64,000 bases of DNA from Salmonella bongori NCTC 12419 (GTDB taxonomy: Bacteria > Pseudomonadota > Gammaproteobacteria > Enterobacterales > Enterobacteriaceae). The notes beneath the pieces were generated by a model. That model was not told the DNA's origin. It saw nothing but the letters and a program-made list of their open reading frames with translations, and made no database searches. The stretch's first letter is position 1. Each line of letters opens with the position of its first letter. The translations under genes were made by a program, and so were the position numbers. Location: contig NC_015761.1 in the NCBI RefSeq assembly GCF_000252995.1, positions 3,410,001 through 3,474,000 on the forward strand, written 5' to 3'. Shown piece by piece: positions 55,348 to 64,000 of this stretch.

Positions 55348-57555
55348 ATGTCGACGCCCGAAACTGATATTAAGAACCCCCCGCACTTTACTGCGTTCAA
55401 ACCCGCTTCCGCGCCAAAGGCTGATGACTGCTGCTGCGAAAGCACCTGCTCTTCTGCTCCGGCCGTTGCTGAGACCGTCCCAGGCACGATAAACGGGACG
55501 CGCTATACGTGGAAAATCGCCGGTATGGACTGCGCCGCCTGTGCCCGAAAAGTGGAGAATGCCGTCCGCCAAATCCACGGCGTCAACCAGGCGCAAGTTC
55601 TGTTCGCCACCGAAAAGTTAGTCGTCGATGCTGCCGCCGACCTGCGCGCGCAAATTGAACGCGCCGTACAGAAGGCGGGTTATACCTTACGTAGCGAAGA
55701 TTCACGCGACGCCACGCCCGAGTCCCGCCTGAAAGAGAACCTGCCGCTTATTACGCTGATCATTATGATGGCAGTAAGCTGGGGACTGGAGCAATTTAAC
55801 CACCCGTTCGGCCAACTGGCCTTTATCGCCACCACGCTGGTAGGGCTGTATCCCATTGCCCGCCAGGCGCTGCGGCTGATGAAAAGCGGCAGTTATTTCG
55901 CCATTGAGACGTTGATGAGTGTCGCCGCCATTGGCGCACTGTTTATTGGCGCAACAGCGGAAGCCGCCATGGTATTACTGCTGTTCCTCATCGGCGAACG
56001 CCTGGAAGGATGGGCCGCCAGCCGCGCCCGTAAAGGCGTCAGCGCGTTAATGGCGCTTAAACCGGAAACAGCTACCCGTCTGCGTAACGGCGTGCGGGAA
56101 GAGGTCGCCATCAATACCCTACGACCGGGAGATATTATTGAAGTCGCCGCCGGGGGACGTTTACCGGCCGACGGTAAATTGGTATCCGGTTTCGCCAGCT
56201 TTGATGAAAGCGCGTTAACCGGCGAGTCTATCCCTGTGGAGCGCGCAACGGGCGAAAAAGTTCCGGCAGGCGCAACCAGCGTAGACCGTCTCGTCACCCT
56301 GGAGGTGTTATCTGAACCAGGAGCCAGCGCGATTGACCGCATCCTGACGCTGATTGAAGAGGCCGAAGAGCGCCGTGCGCCCATTGAGCGGTTTATTGAC
56401 CGTTTCAGCCGTATCTATACGCCGGTGATTATGGTCGTTGCGCTGCTGGTAACGCTGGTTCCGCCGCTGATGTTCGATGGCGGCTGGCAGGAGTGGATTT
56501 ATAAAGGGCTGACGCTGCTGCTGATCGGTTGCCCGTGCGCGCTGGTGATCTCCACGCCCGCGGCCATTACCTCCGGGCTGGCAGCGGCGGCACGGCGCGG
56601 CGCATTGATTAAAGGCGGCGCAGCGCTGGAGCAACTGGGCCGTATCACGCAGGTCGCCTTTGATAAAACCGGTACGTTGACCGTTGGTAAACCACGGGTG
56701 ACGGCGATTCATCCGGCAAGCGGTATCAGCGAGGCTGAACTGTTGGCGCTGGCGGCAGCCGTAGAGCAAGGCGCTACGCACCCGCTGGCGCAGGCTATCG
56801 TCCGCGAAGCGCTGGCGCGCGACCTTATACTTCCAATGGCCGAGTCTCAGCGAACATTGGCCGGCACCGGGATTGAAGCGCAGGTTAATGGCGAACGGAT
56901 TCTGATTTGTGCGGCAGGGAAACAGCCCGCCGCAGCATTTGCCGGGCAAATTAGCGAACTGGAAAACGCCGGGCAGACGGTGGTTCTGGTGCTGCGTAAC
57001 GAGACCGTACTTGGCGTACTTGCCCTCCAGGATACGTTGCGTGACGATGCGCGCGACGCCATCCGCGATCTGCATCAGTTGGGCGTTAACGGCATCATTC
57101 TGACCGGGGATAACCCACGAGCGGCGGCAGCGATTGCCGGTGAGCTGGATCTGGCGTTTAAAGCTGGTCTGCTGCCGGAAGATAAGGTTCAGGCAGTCAC
57201 CGCCCTTAACCGGCAAGCGCCGCTGGCAATGGTGGGCGACGGCATTAACGATGCGCCCGCGATGAAAGCCGCCAGTATCGGTATTGCGATGGGCAGCGGT
57301 ACTGACGTCGCGCTGGAAACGGCTGACGCCGCCCTCACCCATAACCGCCTGCGTGGGCTGGCGCAGATGATTACGCTGGCGCGCGCTACTCATGCCAATA
57401 TCCGGCAGAATATTGCCATTGCGCTGGGACTGAAAGCGATTTTCCTTGTGACTACCCTGCTTGGCTTTACCGGGCTATGGCTGGCGATACTGGCAGATAC
57501 GGGAGCCACGGTACTGGTGACCGCCAACGCGCTACGTTTGCTGCGTAAGAAATAA
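55348..57555 (+). CDS. zntA: ZntA, Zn(II)/Cd(II)/Pb(II) exporting P1B-type ATPase
   Basis: A 735-residue inner-membrane pump. It has an N-terminal cysteine cluster DCCCE (residues 27-31) and a heavy-metal-associated domain with DCAAC (61-65). The membrane metal site is CPC (LLIGCPCALVIS), the phosphorylation motif DKTGT, and GDGINDAPA the hinge. It is induced by zinc through ZntR (operator at 55281-55302). Three residues longer than E. coli, near the N-terminus. Confidence 0.97.
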   Translation: MSTPETDIKNPPHFTAFKPASAPKADDCCCESTCSSAPAVAETVPGTINGTRYTWKIAGMDCAACARKVENAVRQIHGVNQAQVLFATEKLVVDAAADLRAQIERAVQKAGYTLRSEDSRDATPESRLKENLPLITLIIMMAVSWGLEQFNHPFGQLAFIATTLVGLYPIARQALRLMKSGSYFAIETLMSVAAIGALFIGATAEAAMVLLLFLIGERLEGWAASRARKGVSALMALKPETATRLRNGVREEVAINTLRPGDIIEVAAGGRLPADGKLVSGFASFDESALTGESIPVERATGEKVPAGATSVDRLVTLEVLSEPGASAIDRILTLIEEAEERRAPIERFIDRFSRIYTPVIMVVALLVTLVPPLMFDGGWQEWIYKGLTLLLIGCPCALVISTPAAITSGLAAAARRGALIKGGAALEQLGRITQVAFDKTGTLTVGKPRVTAIHPASGISEAELLALAAAVEQGATHPLAQAIVREALARDLILPMAESQRTLAGTGIEAQVNGERILICAAGKQPAAAFAGQISELENAGQTVVLVLRNETVLGVLALQDTLRDDARDAIRDLHQLGVNGIILTGDNPRAAAAIAGELDLAFKAGLLPEDKVQAVTALNRQAPLAMVGDGINDAPAMKAASIGIAMGSGTDVALETADAALTHNRLRGLAQMITLARATHANIRQNIAIALGLKAIFLVTTLLGFTGLWLAILADTGATVLVTANALRLLRKK

Positions 57556-57566
57556 TACTCTCCTGC

Positions 57567-57588
57567 CCGGCGGCATCGTGTCCGCCGG
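57567..57588 (+). other. stem-loop after zntA
   Basis: CCGGCGG-N8-CCGCCGG is a perfect 7-bp GC stem 12 nt past the zntA stop, without a T-run. It may be a transcript-end hairpin or a decayed REP. Confidence 0.45.
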
Positions 57589-57688
57589 AATATCCCCCGC
57601 AGTATCTCTTTACGCCTGTTATTCACGCAAAAATTATTTATTTTCTATTACTTATCAAACCATTAATCAGAAATAGCGTGATTTGATG

Positions 57689-57715
57689 TAAGGTTAATTT
57701 TTATCCAACCGATAT
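57689..57715 (+). promoter_or_regulatory. sigma-28 (FliA) promoter of tcp
   Basis: TAAGGTTA, 11 nt and ACCGATAT match the flagellar class 3 consensus TAAAGTTT-N11-GCCGATAA with correct spacing. The site lies 38 nt before the chemoreceptor start. Confidence 0.8.
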
Positions 57716-57753
57716 TGATCATACCGTCTACAACATAAGGAATGTTAGGCACG

Positions 57754-59397
57754 ATGAAAAATATCAAAGTCATGACCGGCGTTATCGCGACGTTAGGTAT
57801 ATTTAGCGCCTTATTGCTGGTAACAGGAATACTGTTTTACTCCGCGGTCAGCAGCGATCGGCTGAATTTCCAGAATGCGAGCGCATTAAGTTATCAGCAA
57901 CAGGAACTGGGCGGCAGTTTTCAGACACTGATTGAAACGCGCGTCACTATTAACCGCGTGGCGATACGCATGTTAAAAAATCAGCGCGATCCCGCCTCGC
58001 TGGACGCCATGAATACACTCTTAACCAGCGCTGGCGTGTCGCTGAATGAAGCAGAAAAACACTTCAACAATTATGCGAATTCCGACGCAATCGCGGGCAA
58101 AGACCCTGCCCTGGATGCCCGGGCAGAAGCCAGCTTTAAGCAGATGTATGACGTTTTACAGCAGTCTATTCACTATCTTAAAGCCGATAATTACGAAGCC
58201 TACGGCAATCTCGACGCCCAAAAAGCGCAGGATGATCTGGAACAAATCTATAAGCAGTGGCTTTCGCAAAATGCGCAGTTAATAAAATTAGCCAGCGATC
58301 AGAACCAGAGTAGCTTTACCCAGATGCAATGGACGCTGGGAATTATTCTGCTTATTGTGCTCGCCGTACTGGCGTTTATCTGGCAAGGGCTTCAGCACGT
58401 GCTGTTACGTCCGTTGCAGCGAATTATGACGCACATTCAGACTATCGCCGACGGGGATCTTACCCGTGTTATAGAGGCTGAAGGACGCAGTGAAATGGGG
58501 CAACTGGCTGCAGGCCTCAAAACAATGCAGCAGTCGTTAATCCGTACCGTCAGCGCGGTGCGTGATAACGCAGACTCTATCTATACCGGCGCAGGCGAGA
58601 TCTCCGCAGGCAGCAGCGATCTCTCTTCCCGTACCGAGCAACAGGCCTCGGCGCTGGAGGAAACCGCCGCCAGCATGGAACAATTAACCGCCACGGTACG
58701 GCAAAACACCGATAACGCACGACAGGCGACTGGCCTTGCGAAAACCGCCTCAGAAACCGCGCGTAAAGGAGGACGCGTAGTGGATAACGTCGTGAGCACC
58801 ATGAACGATATTGCCGAAAGTTCAGAAAAAATCGTAGACATCACCAGCGTAATTGACGGCATCGCCTTCCAGACCAATATCCTGGCGCTAAACGCCGCGG
58901 TGGAAGCCGCCCGCGCTGGCGAGCAGGGACGCGGGTTCGCGGTCGTGGCTGGAGAGGTACGCACGCTGGCCAGCCGGAGCGCGCAGGCAGCCAAAGAAAT
59001 TAAGGTATTAATTGAGAACTCCGTGTCGCGCATTGATACCGGCTCTACGCAGGTACGCGAAGCAGGAGAAACGATGAAAGAGATCGTCACCGCCGTAACC
59101 CGCGTGACCGACATTATGGGCGAAATCGCCTCTGCGTCTGATGAGCAAAGTAAAGGCATTGAACAGGTGGCGCAGGCGGTATCGGAAATGGACAGCGTGA
59201 CGCAGCAAAACGCCTCGCTGGTGGAGGAATCCGCAGCAGCGGCGGCAGCACTGGAAGATCAGGCTAACGAACTACGCCAGGCGGTCTCTGCGTTCCGTAT
59301 TCGGCAGCCGTCTCGCCGGGAAACGCCGCCCGCGCCGGTAAGCAAAGGCTTAACGCCCCAACCCGCTAGAGAGCAGGCGAACTGGGAAAGCTTCTAA
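57754..59397 (+). CDS. tcp: Tcp-like methyl-accepting chemotaxis protein
   Basis: A 547-residue chemoreceptor. It has a first transmembrane helix at about residues 8-30, a periplasmic four-helix ligand domain to about residue 188 and a second transmembrane helix (TLGIILLIVLAVLAFIW). A HAMP domain and a coiled-coil signalling domain with the hairpin tip GIAFQTNILALNAAVEAARA follow. The C-terminus is NWESF, a variant of the NWETF tether for CheR/CheB. Tcp of Salmonella mediates attraction to citrate and repulsion by phenol; the identification rests on position after zntA and length. The ATG at 57754 is preferred over 57742, whose Shine-Dalgarno would be too close. Confidence 0.88.
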   Translation: MKNIKVMTGVIATLGIFSALLLVTGILFYSAVSSDRLNFQNASALSYQQQELGGSFQTLIETRVTINRVAIRMLKNQRDPASLDAMNTLLTSAGVSLNEAEKHFNNYANSDAIAGKDPALDARAEASFKQMYDVLQQSIHYLKADNYEAYGNLDAQKAQDDLEQIYKQWLSQNAQLIKLASDQNQSSFTQMQWTLGIILLIVLAVLAFIWQGLQHVLLRPLQRIMTHIQTIADGDLTRVIEAEGRSEMGQLAAGLKTMQQSLIRTVSAVRDNADSIYTGAGEISAGSSDLSSRTEQQASALEETAASMEQLTATVRQNTDNARQATGLAKTASETARKGGRVVDNVVSTMNDIAESSEKIVDITSVIDGIAFQTNILALNAAVEAARAGEQGRGFAVVAGEVRTLASRSAQAAKEIKVLIENSVSRIDTGSTQVREAGETMKEIVTAVTRVTDIMGEIASASDEQSKGIEQVAQAVSEMDSVTQQNASLVEESAAAAAALEDQANELRQAVSAFRIRQPSRRETPPAPVSKGLTPQPAREQANWESF

Positions 59398-59420
59398 TCA
59401 GAATGCTATCTGCCGTGCGG

Positions 59421-59666
59421 TTAATGCGCTTTACGCAATAAATAGCGGTACGGCAGTCCCTCCGTCTCTTGCGCCAGCAAATCGTGTTCCATAAAGGTAC
59501 AGAACCCCGGAATATCACGCGTCGTCGCCGGATCGTCGGCGATAATCAGCAATGTTTCGCCAGTTTGCATGTTGCGCACCGTTTTGCGCACCATCATTAC
59601 CGGTTCAGGGCAACGCAGCCCCAGGGCGTCAAGCGTATGGTCAGGGGAGGAAAACAGATCGCTCAT
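59421..59666 (-). CDS. tusA: TusA, sulfur carrier for tRNA 2-thiouridine synthesis
   Basis: An 81-residue protein that takes persulfide sulfur from IscS on Cys19 ([10 protein letters not shown]) and passes it to TusBCD for 2-thiolation of tRNA wobble uridine. The frame extends 39 codons upstream, but [17 protein letters not shown] is the known start. Formerly SirA/YhhP. It is divergent from yhhQ and convergent with tcp. Confidence 0.95.
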   Translation of the reverse strand: MSDLFSSPDHTLDALGLRCPEPVMMVRKTVRNMQTGETLLIIADDPATTRDIPGFCTFMEHDLLAQETEGLPYRYLLRKAH

Positions 59667-59835
59667 CTTCGTCTCAATAGTAGAAAAACGGCGACATTTT
59701 ACGCTCATCTTCGTCAGTAAGCCAGGCAGGTTAACGATTGCGTGAAAATTAGCCATTGCAATGCCAGCGCAAAACAGTATCATGCGGCGGTGCTTTATTG
59801 GGTTCCCTCACCCCATCCAACAAAAAGGTCACAAT

Positions 59836-60501
59836 ATGACTCCGTTTACACAATCACAGCGCATAAAAGCGTTGTTCTGGCTATCGCTATTCCATTTACT
59901 GGTGATCATTTCCAGTAACTATCTGGTGCAGCTCCCCATTACCATTTTTGGCTTCCACACCACCTGGGGCGCGTTTAGTTTTCCCTTTATTTTTCTGGCT
60001 ACCGATCTTACCGTGCGTATTTTTGGCGCACCGCTGGCGCGCCGTATTATCTTCGCCGTGATGCTCCCCGCGCTGCTGGTATCGTATGTGGTGTCGTCGC
60101 TATTCTATATGGGGAGCTGGCAAGGTTTCGCCGCGCTGACAAACTTTAATCTGTTTGTCGCCCGTATCGCCGCCGCCAGTTTTATGGCTTACGCGCTGGG
60201 GCAGATCCTTGATGTGCATGTGTTTAACCGTCTACGCCAAAACCGTCGCTGGTGGCTGGCGCCAACGGCCTCGACACTGTTTGGCAATATCAGCGACACC
60301 CTTGCCTTTTTCTTTATTGCGTTCTGGAGAAGCCCCGACGCCTTTATGGCCAACCACTGGATGGAAATTGCGCTGGTGGATTATAGCTTCAAGGTGCTTA
60401 TCAGCATTATTTTCTTCCTGCCTATGTATGGCGTTTTACTGAATATGTTGCTGAAAAAGCTGGCAGATAAATCTGAAATATCTGCATTGCAGGCAAGTTA
60501 A
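59836..60501 (+). CDS. yhhQ: YhhQ, queuosine-precursor (preQ0) transporter
   Basis: A 221-residue inner-membrane protein of the ECF-like vitamin-transporter family with six transmembrane segments. FPFIFLATDLTVRIFG and GNISDTLAFFF are typical. In E. coli it imports 7-cyano-7-deazaguanine for tRNA queuosine. The ATG at 59836 after AAAAAGGTC is preferred; the frame extends 25 codons upstream into the tusA side. Confidence 0.92.
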   Translation: MTPFTQSQRIKALFWLSLFHLLVIISSNYLVQLPITIFGFHTTWGAFSFPFIFLATDLTVRIFGAPLARRIIFAVMLPALLVSYVVSSLFYMGSWQGFAALTNFNLFVARIAAASFMAYALGQILDVHVFNRLRQNRRWWLAPTASTLFGNISDTLAFFFIAFWRSPDAFMANHWMEIALVDYSFKVLISIIFFLPMYGVLLNMLLKKLADKSEISALQAS

Positions 60502-60573
60502 AGGTTCGTTTTCCGAGTTGTGATAAGATGAGCGAATGAGCCGTTATGGCCGTTTATCGAAAGGAAGAAGTCA

Positions 60574-61131
60574 ATGCGCAATTTGGTTAAATACGCCGGT
60601 ATTGGCCTGCTGGTTATGGGGCTTGCAGCCTGTGATAATAACGATACAAAAGCGCCGTCAGAAGGCGCCGCCGCGGAAAGCCAGGCATCCGGACAGCCCA
60701 TCAGCCTGATGGATGGCAAACTCAGTTTTTCTCTGCCGGCAGATATGACCGATCAGAGCGGCAAGCTGGGCACACAGGCTAATAATATGCACGTTTATTC
60801 TGACCCAACGGGACAGAAAGCGGTGATTGTCATCGCTGGTGACAACACCAATGAAGAGCTATCCGTGTTGGCGAACCGCCTGTTAGAACAGCAGCGTAGC
60901 CGCGACCCGCAGCTTCAGGTCGTCACAAATAAGTCAATTGAACTTAAAGGTCATACCTTACAGCAGCTGGACAGTATTATCTCTGCAAAGGGCCAGACGG
61001 CGTATTCGTCCATCGTGCTGGGCAAAGTAGATAACCAACTGCTGACGATTCAGGTCACATTGCCTGCGGACGATCAGCAAAAAGCGCAAACCACCGCTGA
61101 AAACATTATCAATACTATCGTTATCAAGTAA
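60574..61131 (+). CDS. dcrB: DcrB, lipoprotein required for phage C1/C6 adsorption in E. coli
   Basis: A 185-residue lipoprotein precursor; the lipobox LAAC puts the acylated cysteine at residue 20 (signal peptide [16 protein letters not shown]). The mature domain ([31 protein letters not shown]) is of the DcrB/Mog1 type. Exact molecular function unclear; implicated in lipoprotein and envelope homeostasis. It is preceded by GAAAGGAAG. Its terminator lies inside the convergent yhhS 3' end. Confidence 0.93.
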   Translation: MRNLVKYAGIGLLVMGLAACDNNDTKAPSEGAAAESQASGQPISLMDGKLSFSLPADMTDQSGKLGTQANNMHVYSDPTGQKAVIVIAGDNTNEELSVLANRLLEQQRSRDPQLQVVTNKSIELKGHTLQQLDSIISAKGQTAYSSIVLGKVDNQLLTIQVTLPADDQQKAQTTAENIINTIVIK

Positions 61132-61134
61132 TCT

Positions 61135-62352
61135 TTAAGACGATGATACGGTCTCCGGCAGTGCAGACGGAGGCCGTTTTTTTAAGCGCCAGGTAAGCAA
61201 TAGCGCTATCGCCACCAGTCCAGCCGCCGCCAGATAGATCACCGGTACGCCCGTCCAGGCCATCATCAGTCCCGCCAGCGGCCCGGTAATCCCCAAAGAC
61301 ATATCCATAAATACGGTATAGGTCGCCAGCGCCGCACCCTGATTCTGCGGCGGCACCGCCTTGACGGCCACCACGCCCAGCGCCGGAAAGACCAGGGAAA
61401 ATCCCATCCCGGTGAGTAAAACACCGCTTTTCGCCATCCACGGCATAGTTGCCACCCCAACCAGTAGCAGTCCTGCGATCTCTACACCAAAACAAATCAT
61501 TGCCACATTGAGACCACCTAACCTATTGATGCCATTAGGAAACAATAAACGCGTACCGACAAACGCGACGCTAAAAAGCGTGAGCGCAAAGGCAGCGCCA
61601 TCCCAGCCTTTAGCCTCATAAAATAAGGTAATAAACGTCGCGATAACGCCAAATCCTGCCGACGCCAGCGCTAACGCCATACCATACAGCCAGACACGTC
61701 CCAGCACCGCGCGAAACGGCAGCGGCTTGCCTTTGTTCGCTTTTACCGACGGGCGCGGAAGGGCCAGCAGCACCGCCAACAGCGCCACACCCATCACCGT
61801 TAGCGCCAGCCCCTGTAGCCCGCCCCAGGCATAACACAGCACGCCCAGCGGCGCCCCCATCGCCATAGCGCCATAGGTGACAATACCGTTCCATGAGATG
61901 ACGCGTCCGATATGCAACGACCCCACGACGCCGACGCCCCACAGGGTCGACCCCGTGCCGGCAAAACTTTGTCCAATACCCAAAATAACGCGCCCAAGTC
62001 CCAGTAATAACAAGCTGATAATGGGCCAGGCGTTGGCGACATCCGCCAGCAGATAGCCGAAGCCGCTGAAAAAACAGCCGCATAAGCCAAAGATGACGAT
62101 TTTTTTCGGCCCGAATACATCCGCATACCGCCCGGCATGAGGACGGCTTAGCAGAGTGGCGAAATATTGCAGGCTGATGATTAGCCCCGCCCAAAAAGTG
62201 CTAAACCCCATTGCGTCATGCACATAGCCAGGCAAGACGGCGAGCGGCAGGCCGATCGTCAGGTAGCTGGCAAAGTTAAACATGACAATGGAGACAATAC
62301 GCAGATTGAGGCGCAATCCATTCAGCGCCGGTTCAGCGACGGGTTCGGGCAT
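61135..62352 (-). CDS. yhhS: YhhS, major facilitator superfamily transporter
   Basis: A 405-residue inner-membrane protein with 12 transmembrane segments and the MFS loop RPHAGRYADVFGPKK between helices 2 and 3. Substrate unproven; E. coli YhhS is linked to drug or arabinose-type efflux. The start MPEPVAEPALNGLRLNL (62352) agrees with E. coli. The frame continues 14 codons upstream to 62394 without a convincing ribosome site. Confidence 0.9.
   Translation of the reverse strand: MPEPVAEPALNGLRLNLRIVSIVMFNFASYLTIGLPLAVLPGYVHDAMGFSTFWAGLIISLQYFATLLSRPHAGRYADVFGPKKIVIFGLCGCFFSGFGYLLADVANAWPIISLLLLGLGRVILGIGQSFAGTGSTLWGVGVVGSLHIGRVISWNGIVTYGAMAMGAPLGVLCYAWGGLQGLALTVMGVALLAVLLALPRPSVKANKGKPLPFRAVLGRVWLYGMALALASAGFGVIATFITLFYEAKGWDGAAFALTLFSVAFVGTRLLFPNGINRLGGLNVAMICFGVEIAGLLLVGVATMPWMAKSGVLLTGMGFSLVFPALGVVAVKAVPPQNQGAALATYTVFMDMSLGITGPLAGLMMAWTGVPVIYLAAAGLVAIALLLTWRLKKRPPSALPETVSSS
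61148..61183 (+). terminator. rho-independent terminator of dcrB, embedded in yhhS
   Basis: ACGGTCTCC-N12-GGAGGCCGT forms a 9-bp stem (one G-T pair) followed by seven T, 17 nt past the dcrB stop. It lies within the last codons of the convergent yhhS, where the T-run reads as two lysines. Confidence 0.85.
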
Positions 62353-62482
62353 GAGAGTCACCGCAGTATTACCACTTATTTTTATTTCTATCATGGCGCG
62401 CGGTGAAAATCAGTAGAGAGTTTCAGATTATCGGTATCAAGTCTGCCGCTACACTTAGAAAAAACACAACAAGGAAAACGTC

Positions 62483-63532
62483 ATGGTCACCGCTCAGCCC
62501 GACAAAACGGGTATGCATATTCTGTTGAAACTGGCATCACTGGTCGTCATTCTCGCCGGGATTCATGCCGCGGCGGATATTATTGTCCAACTGTTACTGG
62601 CGCTCTTTTTCGCTATTGTGCTTAACCCCTTAGTGACCTGGTTTATTCGCCGGGGCGTGAAGCGGCCGCTGGCTATTACTATTGTGGTCGTGGTCATGCT
62701 GATCGTCCTTACCGCGCTGGTAGGCGTACTTGCCGCATCGCTTAATGAATTTATCGCCATGCTGCCTAAATACAGCAAAGAGCTGACGCGTAAGGTTTTA
62801 TATCTGCAAGGCCTGATGCCGTTTCTCAATTTGCATCTGTCGCCGGAAAGCATGTTACGCGGCATGGATTCCGAGAAAATTATGCTCTTCACCACCACAC
62901 TCATGACCGGCGTGTCGGGCGCGATGGCAAGTATTGTGCTACTGGTAATGACCGTGGTTTTTATGCTGTTTGAGGTGCGCCATGTGCCTTATAAATTACG
63001 CTTTGCGCTTAATAATCCACAAATCCATATTGCAGGCCTGCATCGCGCCCTGAAAGGCGTTTCGCATTATCTGGCTCTGAAAACGCTGCTTAGTCTGTGG
63101 ACAGGCGTGATTATCTGGCTGGGGCTGGCGTTAATGGGAATTCAGTTTGCGCTAATGTGGGGGGTACTGGCCTTTTTACTTAACTACGTTCCTAATATCG
63201 GTTCGGTGATATCCGCCGTTCCGCCAATGATCCAGGCGTTGTTATTTAATGGGTTTTACGAATGCGTCCTGGTCGGCACGCTATTTTTGATTGTCCATAT
63301 GGTGATAGGCAACATTATGGAACCACGTATGATGGGCCATCGTCTGGGAATGTCCACACTGGTCGTATTCCTCTCATTACTGGTCTGGGGATGGCTGTTA
63401 GGCCCGGTCGGTATGCTGCTGTCTGTTCCCTTGACCAGCGTCTGTAAAATATGGATGGAAACCACGAAAGGCGGCAGCAAGCTGGCGATCTTGCTGGGGC
63501 CGGGCCGGCCGAAAAGCCGTTTACCGGGATGA
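62483..63532 (+). CDS. yhhT: YhhT, AI-2E family transporter
   Basis: A 349-residue inner-membrane protein with about eight transmembrane segments. The family core FLLNYVPNIGSVISAVPP and the C-terminal GNIMEPRMMGHRLGMSTLVVF are intact. Related to PerM and TqsA; the substrate is unknown. It is preceded by AAGGAAAAC and divergent from yhhS. Confidence 0.92.
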   Translation: MVTAQPDKTGMHILLKLASLVVILAGIHAAADIIVQLLLALFFAIVLNPLVTWFIRRGVKRPLAITIVVVVMLIVLTALVGVLAASLNEFIAMLPKYSKELTRKVLYLQGLMPFLNLHLSPESMLRGMDSEKIMLFTTTLMTGVSGAMASIVLLVMTVVFMLFEVRHVPYKLRFALNNPQIHIAGLHRALKGVSHYLALKTLLSLWTGVIIWLGLALMGIQFALMWGVLAFLLNYVPNIGSVISAVPPMIQALLFNGFYECVLVGTLFLIVHMVIGNIMEPRMMGHRLGMSTLVVFLSLLVWGWLLGPVGMLLSVPLTSVCKIWMETTKGGSKLAILLGPGRPKSRLPG

Positions 63533-63583
63533 GACGACAAATGCTACAATCTCCTCTTCTTAACTGATAACGTTGGTCCTGAT

Positions 63584-64000
63584 ATGTACCGGATCGTTCT
63601 GGGAAAAGTGTCCACATTAAGCACGGGCCAGTTGCCTGACGCATTAATCGCTCAGGCGCCGCAGGGCGCTCGCCGGGCAAGCTGGCTGGCCGGGCGCGTG
63701 CTGCTCTCCCATATGCTTTCGCCGTTACCGGATATGGTTTATGGCGAACAGGGCAAACCGGCTTTCTCTGCCGGAACGCCGCTGTGGTTCAATCTCAGCC
63801 ATAGCGGCGACGATATTGCCCTATTGCTCAGCGATGAAGGCGAAGTGGGCTGCGATATTCAGACGATTCGTCCGCATGATAACTGGCGGGCACTGGCAAA
63901 CGCGGTATTCAGCCTCGGCGAACACGCTGAAATGGAAGCTGAGCATCCCAGGCAACAACTGGCCGCATTCTGGCGCATCTGGACACGTAAAGAAGCCATA
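63584..64000 (+). CDS. acpT: AcpT, 4'-phosphopantetheinyl transferase (5' part)
   Basis: The first 139 codons run off the window edge. The Sfp/AcpT-family magnesium-binding motif GCDIQTI and the FWRIWTRKEA motif are both included. It transfers phosphopantetheine from CoA to serine of carrier proteins; the E. coli enzyme appears to be a backup to AcpS. It starts 52 nt after yhhT, MYRIVLGKVSTLS matching E. coli. Confidence 0.93.
   Translation, partial: MYRIVLGKVSTLSTGQLPDALIAQAPQGARRASWLAGRVLLSHMLSPLPDMVYGEQGKPAFSAGTPLWFNLSHSGDDIALLLSDEGEVGCDIQTIRPHDNWRALANAVFSLGEHAEMEAEHPRQQLAAFWRIWTRKEAI

Noticed and set aside
56308..57393. 361-codon open frame antisense to zntA
   Set aside because: Shadow of the high-GC zntA coding strand; no start context and an Arg/Gln-rich composition typical of antisense translation.
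59667..59835. preQ1 riboswitch before yhhQ
   Set aside because: The gap of about 170 nt has no recognisable small pseudoknot aptamer and holds the divergent tusA promoter.

Overview
The window is a chromosomal segment of an enterobacterium and is almost certainly Salmonella enterica. Gene order from malT to acpT follows the 76-78 min region of Escherichia coli K-12, and the proteins match their E. coli counterparts in length and sequence as I remember them. Several features point to Salmonella: a four-gene cassette (DeoR-kinase fusion, amidotransferase-like protein, DMT transporter, phosphotriesterase) between yhhX and ggt; a Tcp-type chemoreceptor after zntA; a permease/aminotransferase/MocR module between livJ and rpoH; and no yhgN between asd and gntU. 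I cannot name the serovar. I see no rRNA, tRNA, CRISPR array, insertion sequence or prophage.

Layout. 1-6806: malT, then the glycerol-3-phosphate block, with glpEGR divergent from glpD around a GlpR operator. 6810-16179: glycogen operon glgBXCAP (minus strand). 16529-23084: asd, the gluconate genes gntR and gntKU, yhhW and yhhX (all minus). 23236-23330: the iron-stress small RNA RyhB-1 (RfrA) with a Fur-box promoter. 23394-29276: accessory region with a small remnant frame, the four-gene catabolic-looking cassette, and a 5'-truncated Hcp-toxin fusion followed by a probable immunity gene. 29324-36561: ggt, yhhA and the phosphate-starvation operon ugpBAECQ. 36791-37117: a small exported protein under an almost perfect Fur-box palindrome. 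37199-44143: livKHMGF, panM and livJ. 44396-48655: HAAAP permease, class III aminotransferase and a divergent MocR regulator. 48776-53106: rpoH and ftsYEX. 53254-63532: rsmD, yhhL, yhhM, yhhN, zntA, tcp, tusA, yhhQ, dcrB, yhhS, yhhT. 63584-64000: 5' part of acpT.

Most of the window is core metabolism and housekeeping: maltose regulation, glycerol-3-phosphate uptake and oxidation, glycogen turnover, gluconate entry, branched-chain amino acid uptake, heat-shock sigma factor, cell division and SRP-dependent membrane targeting, and zinc export. Regulatory sites legible in the DNA include GlpR, GntR, ZntR, Fur (two), a Pho-box-like repeat, sigma-E and DnaA sites before rpoH, and a FliA promoter before tcp. 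REP/BIME palindromes sit in many gene gaps, and one has supplied the C-terminal codons of yhhM.

The parts most worth a second look are the Hcp-toxin remnant with its immunity gene, the self-contained DeoR/PfkB-amidotransferase-transporter-phosphotriesterase cassette, the Fur-box-controlled small exported protein, and the MocR module with an inverted repeat on its own promoter. Family assignments come from reading the translations and from memory of E. coli and Salmonella proteins. No database search was run.
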